A stretch of 5,513 nucleotides of DNA from the NCBI GenBank assembly GCA_947176285.1, contig CAMWQF010000211.1, positions 1-5,513 on the forward strand, written 5' to 3'. The notes below the pieces were generated by a model, which saw nothing but the letters and a program-made list of their open reading frames with translations, searched no databases and was not told the origin of the DNA. Positions 1 through 5,498 of the stretch are shown here, piece by piece (the first letter of the stretch is position 1; every line of letters begins with the position of its first letter). The position numbers were made by a program, and so were the translations under genes. This DNA is from an uncultured Porphyromonadaceae bacterium (lineage in GTDB: Bacteria; Bacteroidota; Bacteroidia; Bacteroidales; Muribaculaceae).

Positions 1-66
1 AGTATTAGCGCTTCGCGCAGTATCGGAGCCTATGGCTCAGTATTAGCGCTTCGCGCAGTATTGGAG
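1..66. repeat. Short array of hairpin-forming repeat units
   Basis: Three consecutive units each begin with AGTAT. Unit A is AGTATTAGCGCTTCGCGC (1-18), unit B is AGTATCGGAGCCTATGGCTC (19-38), and unit A recurs without change at 39-56. A degenerate fourth unit starts at 57 (AGTATTGGAG). Seen as a direct repeat, 1-28 and 39-66 match at 27 of 28 positions with a 38-nt period. Each unit carries its own small inverted repeat: GCGC-TTC-GCGC in unit A and GAGCC-TAT-GGCTC in unit B. On the minus strand unit A contains GCGAAGC, a heptamer known to form an unusually stable mini-hairpin in DNA. The array runs off the left edge, so its full size is unknown. It lies downstream of cdaA and has no reading frame. 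It resembles dispersed REP-like intergenic repeats, but dispersal cannot be shown from one window. Confidence 0.75.
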
Positions 67-148
67 ACGGAGGGGGCGAGGTTTCGAGGGATCGAGGTGT
101 CTAGGTGTCTAGGGGACGAGGGAGCTAGGGGGTTGGGAGGAGTAGGGA
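67..148. other. G-rich low-complexity intergenic tract with tandem octamer
   Basis: By hand count the plus strand of this 82-nt tract has 44 G and 8 C, an extreme strand skew. It includes a perfect tandem pair of the octamer AGGTGTCT (95-102 and 103-110). Four G-runs at 112-115, 120-122, 128-132 and 135-137 are separated by loops of 4, 5 and 2 nt, which fits the usual G-quadruplex rule. The tract directly follows the cdaA stop codon. The cdaA 3' untranslated RNA would therefore be C-rich and G-poor, as in Rho-utilisation (rut) sites, and no intrinsic terminator with a T-tract is present downstream of cdaA in this window. Rho-dependent termination here is an inference. No gene is visible. Confidence 0.6.
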
Positions 149-916
149 TTAATCGAAGATGTTCGAAAGTTGTTTTTCGAGGTCGGTGCTGGTGATGTTG
201 GTGGTCATTACACCATCTTTTGCCATCGAAATGTTGCCTGTCTCTTCACTTACCACAATGCAGAGAGCATCAGTAGCCTGACTCATGCCTAAGGCTGCGC
301 GATGACGCAAGCCAAGATGCTTCGGAAGATTCATGTCGTGACTGACCGGGAGGATACATCCCACCGAAACTATCCTACGCCTGTCAATGATCATGGCTCC
401 ATCGTGGAGCGGAGAGTTTTTAAAAAATATGTTCTCAATAAGGCGAGTATTTATGTCTGCATCGATAATGTCACCGGTCTTCTCATAATCTCCGAGCGGA
501 ACTTTGCGCTGAAAGCATATCAAGGCTCCGGTCTTAGATTTTGACATCGACAAGCATGCATACACCACAGCCATTACAAGGCCATGGTAGGAATTGGAAT
601 CTTTCGCTCCGTGATGGAAAATACGTTTTATCCGGGAAAGATGTCCATGGGAGCCTATGTCGATAAGAAACCTCTTGATTTGATCTTGAAAAAGGATTAC
701 GAGCACTATAAGCCCGATGCTCATAAATTTATCGAGAATCGTGCCCGTAAGTTTCATATCGAAAATTTCAGCAGCCACCACCCATATCATAATGAACAGG
801 AGCACACCATAAAAAAGGCTGATGGTGCCGGAACTTTTCATCACTTTATATATATAGTAGAGAATCGCGCCTACTATAAGAATGTCTACAATGTCTTTAA
901 TGCCGATGGAGATCAT
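149..916 (-). CDS. cdaA: Membrane-bound diadenylate cyclase CdaA (DacA), c-di-AMP synthase
   Basis: This 255-residue protein converts two ATP molecules to the second messenger c-di-AMP at the cytoplasmic face of the inner membrane. Three hydrophobic segments lie at about residues 9-23, 32-50 and 63-77, followed by a charged linker and a DisA_N (DAC) domain from about 105 to 250. The two defining catalytic motifs are present: DGA at 172-174 (within PLHDGAMII) and RHR at 204-206 (within GLRHRAALG). The conserved KTGAL (128-132) and SEETG (223-227) stretches are also there. Length and order match the CdaA family. The ATG overlaps the folP stop in an ATGA tetranucleotide (913-916 on the plus strand), which suggests translational coupling and co-transcription with folP. 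In Firmicutes cdaA is followed by the regulator cdaR and glmM; here no YbbR/CdaR-type gene follows. Start choice is supported by the overlap and by a normal N-terminal membrane helix. Confidence 0.95.
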   Translation of the reverse strand: MISIGIKDIVDILIVGAILYYIYKVMKSSGTISLFYGVLLFIMIWVVAAEIFDMKLTGTILDKFMSIGLIVLVILFQDQIKRFLIDIGSHGHLSRIKRIFHHGAKDSNSYHGLVMAVVYACLSMSKSKTGALICFQRKVPLGDYEKTGDIIDADINTRLIENIFFKNSPLHDGAMIIDRRRIVSVGCILPVSHDMNLPKHLGLRHRAALGMSQATDALCIVVSEETGNISMAKDGVMTTNITSTDLEKQLSNIFD

Positions 917-1773
917 CTTTTAATTGAGAATTGTGAATTGAGAATTGAGAGGGTGTCTCTGGCTTGGACTGCCTGGGCTACGTCGTGGACCCTAAGGATG
1001 GATGCACCGTGCATCAGAGCGAAGGAGTTTAGGGCTATCGTGCCGGGGAGAGCATCGGCAGGAGATATGCCAAGCGGACGCCATATCATTGATTTGCGCG
1101 AGATACCTACAAGCACAGGAAGCCCGATCTTGCAAATCTCATCAAGAGATGCAAGGAGCGTATAGTTTTGCTCCACATTTTTAGCAAATCCAAATCCGGG
1201 GTCTATGATAATGTCGCACACTCCCCTTTCGCGAAGGTCTCTTAGCCTATAAGCAAGTTCAGATATCACGTCAGCCACAACATCATCATATTGCGCAAGG
1301 GAAGCCATAGTTTCCGGATTTCCACGCATATGGGTGAGGATATATGGCACACGCAACTCGGCAACTGTATCAAACATGTCAGGATCAAGACTCCCGCCTG
1401 ATATATCGTTGATAATATCTGCACCAGCCTCCACGCAATGCCTTGCCACATCGGCACGAAACGTATCGACAGAAATCACGGCATCCTGCCATTCTCTGCG
1501 CACGATTGCGATAGCAGATTTAAGACGTTGCAATTCCAACACAGCATCCACCGCGTGAGCACCCGGACGAGTGCTGCAAGCACCGATGTCGATGCAGTCG
1601 GCTCCCTCATCACGAATAGCAAGCACACGGCGAGATATAGCCTCATCAGAAGAGTCCCGGCAACCTTCATAAAAGGAGTCATCGGTAACATTCAGAATGC
1701 CCATAATCCATGGACGGCGGAAATCGAGAAGACGCCCGCGGATATTGATTGACAGGTCTTGAAACTGTTTCAT
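913..1773 (-). CDS. folP: Dihydropteroate synthase FolP
   Basis: This 286-residue cytoplasmic TIM-barrel enzyme joins p-aminobenzoate to dihydropterin pyrophosphate in folate synthesis and is the sulfonamide target. Family motifs appear in order: MGILNVTDDSF (24-34, loop 1), DIGACSTRPGA (62-72, loop 2), SVDT (101-104), INDISGG (121-127), THMRGNPETM (147-156), DPGFGFAKNVEQNY (191-204), VGISRKSMI (222-230, with the substrate-binding SRK) and RVHDV (261-265). Loop 1 has Asp31 where the common form NVTPDSF has Pro, and loop 2 has Ala-Cys where many homologues have Gly-Glu. Both are in variable neighbours of conserved residues, so activity is expected. The last residues, SILNSQFSI, are encoded by a tandem 7-nt repeat and look like a recent non-family tail after the final helix (about residue 275). 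The gene is first in the folP-cdaA operon and starts just after a Bacteroidetes-type promoter, so its mRNA may be nearly leaderless. Confidence 0.96.
   Translation of the reverse strand: MKQFQDLSINIRGRLLDFRRPWIMGILNVTDDSFYEGCRDSSDEAISRRVLAIRDEGADCIDIGACSTRPGAHAVDAVLELQRLKSAIAIVRREWQDAVISVDTFRADVARHCVEAGADIINDISGGSLDPDMFDTVAELRVPYILTHMRGNPETMASLAQYDDVVADVISELAYRLRDLRERGVCDIIIDPGFGFAKNVEQNYTLLASLDEICKIGLPVLVGISRKSMIWRPLGISPADALPGTIALNSFALMHGASILRVHDVAQAVQARDTLSILNSQFSIKR
922..949. repeat. Tandem 7-nt repeat (AATTGAG x4) inside the 3' end of folP
   Basis: Four contiguous units read AATTGAG, AATTGTG, AATTGAG, AATTGAG, with a single mismatch in the second unit. On the coding strand this is CTCAATT repeated, and it encodes the C-terminal SILNSQFSI of FolP immediately before the stop codon. 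The repeat ends 6 nt before the ATGA overlap with cdaA, so unit-number changes would shift the folP frame relative to the stop/start junction. Similar AATTGAG-type runs are, from memory, common between genes in Bacteroidetes, but this cannot be verified here. Confidence 0.85.
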
Positions 1774-1777
1774 AGTG

Positions 1778-1809
1778 CAAATTTAGTATTTTTTTGGCAG
1801 TTACGGAAA
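1778..1809 (-). promoter_or_regulatory. Promoter of folP-cdaA, Bacteroidetes type
   Basis: On the minus strand a perfect -7 box TAAATTTG (plus-strand 1785 to 1778) matches the TAnnTTTG consensus of the Bacteroidetes primary sigma factor. A -33 element TTTC (plus-strand 1809-1806), one mismatch from TTTG, sits exactly 20 nt upstream. The -7 box ends 4 nt before the folP ATG, so transcription should begin at or within a few bases of the start codon. That predicts a leaderless or nearly leaderless message. The element interleaves with the rplS promoter on the other strand. Confidence 0.7.
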
Positions 1810-1824
1810 TTTTTTGTAATTTTG
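1793..1824 (+). promoter_or_regulatory. Promoter of rplS, Bacteroidetes type
   Basis: A perfect -33 element TTTG (1793-1796), a 20-nt spacer and a perfect -7 box TAATTTTG (1817-1824) match the Bacteroidetes primary sigma consensus. The expected transcription start is about 1829-1831, giving a leader of roughly 95 nt before the rplS ATG at 1925. The -33 element lies inside the spacer of the divergent folP promoter, and the folP -33 element lies inside this promoter's spacer. Confidence 0.82.
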
Positions 1825-1829
1825 CATCC

Positions 1830-1924
1830 GGATTTGCAATCGCTGACAGGAAAGATGTGAGAGTGGCATCTAAAGATTAGGATACCTGTTATGTTGCAAA
1901 CATAATTTAATTTTTTATACCACA
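1830..1924 (+). promoter_or_regulatory. Structured 5' leader of rplS, candidate ribosomal-protein leader
   Basis: The leader can form a long-range structure. P1 pairs 1833-1839 (TTTGCAA) with 1894-1900 (TTGCAAA). P2 pairs 1844-1850 (TGACAGG) with 1885-1891 (CCTGTTA, one G-U). P3 pairs 1853-1857 (AGATG) with 1867-1871 (CATCT), closing a 9-nt loop TGAGAGTGG. The same 3' strands can instead form a local hairpin, 1889-1895 with 1899-1905 around loop GCA, followed by a U-rich stretch (1906-1916). The two folds exclude each other, as in attenuators and autogenous ribosomal-protein leaders. No Shine-Dalgarno sequence precedes the ATG; the sequence before it is A/T-rich. Autoregulation by bL19 is inference: leaders of this kind are known for rplS in other phyla, and I cannot assign this one to a known family. 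Confidence 0.5.
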
Positions 1925-2287
1925 ATGGATTTAATCAAGGTAGTGGAGGAAGCATTCGCAACTCCCAAAAAAGAATTTGATGCATTCGGCCCAGGCGACA
2001 CAGTGACTGTCGCATACCGAATCAAAGAGGGTAACAAGGAACGTATCCAGCAGTATCGTGGCGTAGTGATCCGCATTTCCGGCCATCAGGACAAAAAGCG
2101 CTTCACAGTGCGCAAGATTTCTGACGGTATCGGCGTAGAGCGTATCTTCCCAATTGAGTCACCCTTCATCGAATCAATCACAGTGAACAAGTATGGTAAA
2201 GTGCGCCGTGCAAAACTTTATTATCTGCGCAACCTTACCGGCAAGAAGGCCCGTATCAAAGAACGCTTCGTAAAAAAAGAGAAGTAA
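1925..2287 (+). CDS. rplS: 50S ribosomal protein bL19
   Basis: This 120-residue protein is bL19, a basic component of the large subunit located at the interface with the 30S subunit. Family signatures are present along the length: GDTVTV (24-29), QQYRGVVI (42-49), the strongly conserved FTVRKISDGIGVERIFPI (60-77) and SPFIESI (79-85), then KVRRAKLYYLRNLTGKKARIKE (92-113). Length is normal and the tail KKEK is lysine-rich, as expected for an rRNA-binding protein. The ATG at 1925 gives the standard N-terminus. The gene has its own consensus promoter and a structured leader, and a strong terminator follows 22 nt after the stop, so it probably makes a mainly monocistronic message. Confidence 0.98.
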   Translation: MDLIKVVEEAFATPKKEFDAFGPGDTVTVAYRIKEGNKERIQQYRGVVIRISGHQDKKRFTVRKISDGIGVERIFPIESPFIESITVNKYGKVRRAKLYYLRNLTGKKARIKERFVKKEK

Positions 2288-2309
2288 AAATTTGCGGACT
2301 TCAAACTTT

Positions 2310-2351
2310 AAAAATCGGACGGAATTATTTCTGCCCGATTTTTATTTTTTT
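2310..2351 (+). terminator. Intrinsic terminator after rplS
   Basis: A 9-bp stem pairs AAAAATCGG (2310-2318) with CCGATTTTT (2335-2343). After a single A-C mismatch (2319/2334) it continues as a 5-bp inner stem, 2320-2324 with 2329-2333, around loop TTAT. A T-rich run (2339-2351, one A) follows. This is a canonical rho-independent terminator. It separates rplS from rsgA and ends only 25 nt before the rsgA start. Confidence 0.9.
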
Positions 2352-2376
2352 CGGGTCTGAATTGTTATAAGAATGT

Positions 2377-3366
2377 ATGGCAAAAAAAGAAAAGAAACAG
2401 AAAGTGACATTGACAGCTGAAACAAGAGAGGGACTCGTGGTGAAAAACACCGGGAGTGCCTACGATGTCAGGCTGAATGACGGAACAACAGTGAACTGCC
2501 GCGTAAAAGGGAATTTCCGCATTAAGGGGATCCGCACTACAAACCCAGTGGCAGTGGGCGACCATGTCAAGGCAGTGAGGGCTACGGACGATGTGTGGTA
2601 TATCACAGAAATAATGCCACGCCACAACTACATCATCAGAAAGGCTTCCAACCTGTCGAAAGAATCGCATATTCTTGCAGCAAATATTGACAAGGCTTTG
2701 CTGGTAGTGACGCTTAAAGACCCAGAAGTTCCGCTGACATTCATTGACCGTTTTTTAGCTACAGCAGAAGCCTATAGAATACCAGCCGAACTGATACTTA
2801 ACAAATGCGACATGTGGGATGACGAAGATCGTGAACTTGGGAATGCCATGAAGTATCTTTATGATTCCATAGGGTATAAGACACTGATAGTGTCAGCCGC
2901 TACAGGATTTGGTCTGGATGCCCTGCGTGAAGAGACCGCTGAGAATATTTCGCTTTTAGCCGGCAACAGCGGGGTCGGAAAGTCATCGCTAATCAATTCA
3001 TTGATACCGGGACTCAACCTGCGCACCGGAGAGATTTCTGAACTTTACCATACAGGCACACACACCACCACTTTTTCAGAGATGCTTGATCTTCCATATG
3101 GCGGGGAGATAATTGACATTCCGGGAGTGAGGAGTTTCGGAACCATTGACTTCACAATAGAGGATACGGGGCATTTCTTCCCTGAAATTTTCAAGGCTTC
3201 CCACGACTGCAAATACGGGGATTGCCGACATACGAATGAACCGGGATGCGCAGTGAAAGAAGCGGTTGCCAACCATCTTATAGCAGAATCAAGATATGCA
3301 TCTTACCTTAATATCTTAGAGGAAGTGGAAGCAGGGGAATCAGACAAGTATCGAAAAGCATTTTGA
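2377..3366 (+). CDS. rsgA: Ribosome small-subunit maturation GTPase RsgA
   Basis: This 329-residue circularly permuted GTPase acts late in 30S subunit assembly; GTP hydrolysis on the 30S releases it from the particle. After a lysine-rich start (MAKKEKKQK), an N-terminal OB fold spans about residues 15-88. The G motifs come in permuted order: G4 NKCD (142-145), G5 SAA (173-175), G1 P-loop GNSGVGKSS (196-204), a switch-I region GTHTTT (227-232) and G3 DIPG (247-250). The C-terminal zinc-binding module has C278, C283, H285 and C291 (CX4CXHX5C). G3 has Ile where DTPG is usual, a conservative position outside the catalytic Asp and Gly. It follows rplS but lies behind a strong terminator, and no clear promoter was found in the 25-nt gap between them. 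The pullulanase gene follows 36 nt downstream on the same strand with no terminator, so the two are probably co-transcribed. Confidence 0.97.
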   Translation: MAKKEKKQKVTLTAETREGLVVKNTGSAYDVRLNDGTTVNCRVKGNFRIKGIRTTNPVAVGDHVKAVRATDDVWYITEIMPRHNYIIRKASNLSKESHILAANIDKALLVVTLKDPEVPLTFIDRFLATAEAYRIPAELILNKCDMWDDEDRELGNAMKYLYDSIGYKTLIVSAATGFGLDALREETAENISLLAGNSGVGKSSLINSLIPGLNLRTGEISELYHTGTHTTTFSEMLDLPYGGEIIDIPGVRSFGTIDFTIEDTGHFFPEIFKASHDCKYGDCRHTNEPGCAVKEAVANHLIAESRYASYLNILEEVEAGESDKYRKAF

Positions 3367-3402
3367 ACAATAATTAACGATCTAATACGAAAAAAACTTG
3401 AT

Positions 3403-5433
3403 ATGAGAAAGACAATGAGCATACTATCGGCTGCTCTTCTTATGACCGGAATAGGCACTCTGTGCCCTTCAGCATCGGCTCGAAGCAATTATGACAAGCA
3501 ATTTGCAGAATACCCGACTTACAATGGAGAGGATCTTGAACTGACGGTAGATAAAGATGGAACCCACTTCCGACTCTGGAGTCCTAAAGCACAAGAGGTG
3601 AAACTCAACCTTTATAATACCGGACTTAACGGCAAACCTTACGAAAGCCTGCCCATGACTTTCCATCCAGAAAACGGAACTTGGACTGCCAGTGTTAAAG
3701 ATCAACTATATGGGAAATATTACACATTTCAGATGAAACATGATGGCAAATGGCTTTCCGAAACGCCCGGAGTTTGGGCGAAAGCCGTTGGAGCAAACGG
3801 CAAACGGGCAGCCATCATCAATCTCGCTAATACTAATCCCGAAGGATGGGCTGCTGACAAGGGCCCGAAGGTGGATAATTTCACGGATGTGATCGTATAT
3901 GAGATGCATCATCGCGATTTCTCCATGTCGCCGTCGTCCGGAATCGCCAATAAGGGAAAGTTTTTGGCTCTGACCGAAACCGGCACCACGTCGCCTGATG
4001 GAGAAATGACGGGAATAGACCACCTTAAGGAACTCGGCGTGACACACGTGCATATATTGCCAAGCTATGACTATAATTCAGTTGATGAGACCAACCTTCA
4101 GGACAATACGTACAACTGGGGGTATGACCCACAAAACTACAATGCCCCAGAAGGGAGCTACTCAACCAACCCCTCGAATCCTGAGACCAGAATAAAGGAG
4201 ATGAAAGAGATGGTGAAGGCTCTGCATGATGCAGGGATAGGAGTAATAATGGATGTAGTCTATAACCATACCGCAGAAAACGATGGATCAAACTTCGAAT
4301 TAACAGCTCCGGGATATTATCACCGACATTGGGACGACGGAAGATATTCCGATGCTTCGGGATGCGGAAATGAAACGGCATCCGACCAGCAGCAGATGCG
4401 CGACTACATAATTAATTCGGTGAAATATTGGGCGGATGAATATCATATCGATGGTTTCCGATTCGACCTTATGGCTATCCACGATATCGAAACCATGAAT
4501 CAAGTGGCAGCAGATCTAAAGAAAATAAATCCATCGATCTTTGTCTACGGAGAAGGATGGACAGCCGGAGACTCTCCACTGCCAGCAGAGCAACGTGCGC
4601 TGAAAGAGAATGTGGCAAAGATGACTGATATTGCTGTATTTTCAGATGATTTGCGCGATGCCGTGAAGGGGCATTATTCAAATGCAGAAGACAGAGGATT
4701 TGCGACGGGGAAACCCGGCAATGAAGAGACGGTGAAAATCGGCATCGTAGCAGCAACGGCTCATCCGCAAGTGGATTATTCCAAGGGCAACAATTCAAAA
4801 TTTCCTTATGCGAGCTCGCCTGAAATGATAGTGAACTATGTAAGTTGCCATGACGACTTGACACTGACCGACAAACTCCGCAAGTCAATGCCTAACGCAT
4901 CTGATGAGGAGCGTATGGCTGCAGCCAAACTTGCACAGACGATAGTATTTACTTCGCAGGGAACTCCATTTATGTTTGCCGGCGAAGAGATTTTCAGAGA
5001 TAAAAAAGGGGTGCATAATTCTTACAAAAGCCCAGATTCCATCAACGCCATTGACTGGCATTTGAAAGCCTTGAACCGCGACCAGATGGACTATTACAAA
5101 GGATTGATAGCATTACGCAAGGCACACCCGGCATTCAGAATGACTTCGGCAGAGCAAATAGCCAAGCATCTAAAATTTGACAATATCGACTCTGAGAAAA
5201 TTCCAAATCTAATATCCTACACATTGAAAGGCAATGCCAATGGCGACACATGGAAAGACATAAAAGTAATTTTCAATGGGAGCGATGAAGAACAGACCAT
5301 AAAACTGCCAAAGGGAAACATGTGGAACGCAGTGGTCAAAGAAGGGAAAATCAATCTTGAAGAAGGTCTTGGATCATTCAAAGGAAGCGTGAAAGTTTCT
5401 CCACGGAGTGCAACAATTCTTTACAGACAATGA
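3403..5433 (+). CDS. pulA: Secreted type I pullulanase (GH13 alpha-1,6-glucan debranching enzyme)
   Basis: This 676-residue glycoside hydrolase cleaves alpha-1,6 branches in pullulan, starch or glycogen fragments. Residues 1-26 form a signal peptide: a basic start, a hydrophobic core at about 6-20 and an ASA cleavage site before Arg27. Cys21 is preceded by GTL and not by a lipobox, so a soluble periplasmic or exported form is more likely than a lipoprotein. An N-terminal beta-sandwich (CBM48/E-set type) covers about 45-130. The GH13 barrel starts near 160 and shows the type I pullulanase signature YNWGYDP (237-243), region I DVVYNHT (284-290), region II GFRFD with nucleophile D355, region III YGEGW with acid/base E384, and region IV YVSCHDD with D484 as the third carboxylate. 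A C-terminal beta domain spans about 600-676. The common HDN is HDD here (D485). Length is typical. No susC/susD-like genes are adjacent; the upstream neighbour is rsgA, with a 36-nt gap. The assignment to type I pullulanase over glycogen debranching enzyme rests on YNWGYDP and the signal peptide. Confidence 0.93.
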   Translation: MRKTMSILSAALLMTGIGTLCPSASARSNYDKQFAEYPTYNGEDLELTVDKDGTHFRLWSPKAQEVKLNLYNTGLNGKPYESLPMTFHPENGTWTASVKDQLYGKYYTFQMKHDGKWLSETPGVWAKAVGANGKRAAIINLANTNPEGWAADKGPKVDNFTDVIVYEMHHRDFSMSPSSGIANKGKFLALTETGTTSPDGEMTGIDHLKELGVTHVHILPSYDYNSVDETNLQDNTYNWGYDPQNYNAPEGSYSTNPSNPETRIKEMKEMVKALHDAGIGVIMDVVYNHTAENDGSNFELTAPGYYHRHWDDGRYSDASGCGNETASDQQQMRDYIINSVKYWADEYHIDGFRFDLMAIHDIETMNQVAADLKKINPSIFVYGEGWTAGDSPLPAEQRALKENVAKMTDIAVFSDDLRDAVKGHYSNAEDRGFATGKPGNEETVKIGIVAATAHPQVDYSKGNNSKFPYASSPEMIVNYVSCHDDLTLTDKLRKSMPNASDEERMAAAKLAQTIVFTSQGTPFMFAGEEIFRDKKGVHNSYKSPDSINAIDWHLKALNRDQMDYYKGLIALRKAHPAFRMTSAEQIAKHLKFDNIDSEKIPNLISYTLKGNANGDTWKDIKVIFNGSDEEQTIKLPKGNMWNAVVKEGKINLEEGLGSFKGSVKVSPRSATILYRQ

Positions 5434-5460
5434 ATCTTTTGCTTTCTTATACTTAATTAT

Positions 5461-5498
5461 AATTCGGACTGACAAAATGCAGTCCGAATTTTTTATTT
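5461..5498 (+). terminator. Intrinsic terminator after the pullulanase gene
   Basis: A perfect 11-bp stem pairs AATTCGGACTG (5461-5471) with CAGTCCGAATT (5480-5490), closing the 8-nt loop ACAAAATG. A T-run follows (5489-5494, then A, then TTT). It lies 27 nt after the stop codon and should end the rsgA-pulA transcript. There is no matching T-tract on the other strand, so it looks one-directional. Confidence 0.93.

Noticed and set aside
1..66. CRISPR array
   Set aside because: The repeated blocks abut each other with no unique spacers of constant length, and the segment between the exact copies is itself a related repeat unit.
302..544. Open plus-strand frame of 80 codons inside cdaA
   Set aside because: It is antisense to the catalytic domain of cdaA, with no promoter or recognisable protein feature.
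584..1165. Open plus-strand frame of 193 codons across the folP/cdaA junction
   Set aside because: It lies opposite two strongly supported genes, has no family motif, and its composition looks like reverse-strand coding. It is a shadow frame.
2287..2294. -7 box AAAATTTG at the end of rplS as an rsgA promoter
   Set aside because: It has one mismatch at the key first T and no TTTG at the right distance. Transcription from it would run straight into the terminator at 2310-2351.
3362..3393. Promoter for the pullulanase gene (TTTG at 3362-3365)
   Set aside because: The -33-like TTTG is present, but the sequence 20 nt downstream is TACGAAAA, which lacks the TTTG half of the -7 box.
3403..3483. 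Lipoprotein signal (Cys21) in the pullulanase
   Set aside because: The residues before the cysteine are GTL, which do not match the lipobox, and a good signal peptidase I site (ASA) follows at residues 24-26.
4475..4888. Open minus-strand frame of 137 codons inside the pullulanase gene
   Set aside because: It is antisense to the catalytic barrel, rich in Ser, Leu, Arg and Cys as expected of shadow frames, with no homology recognised.
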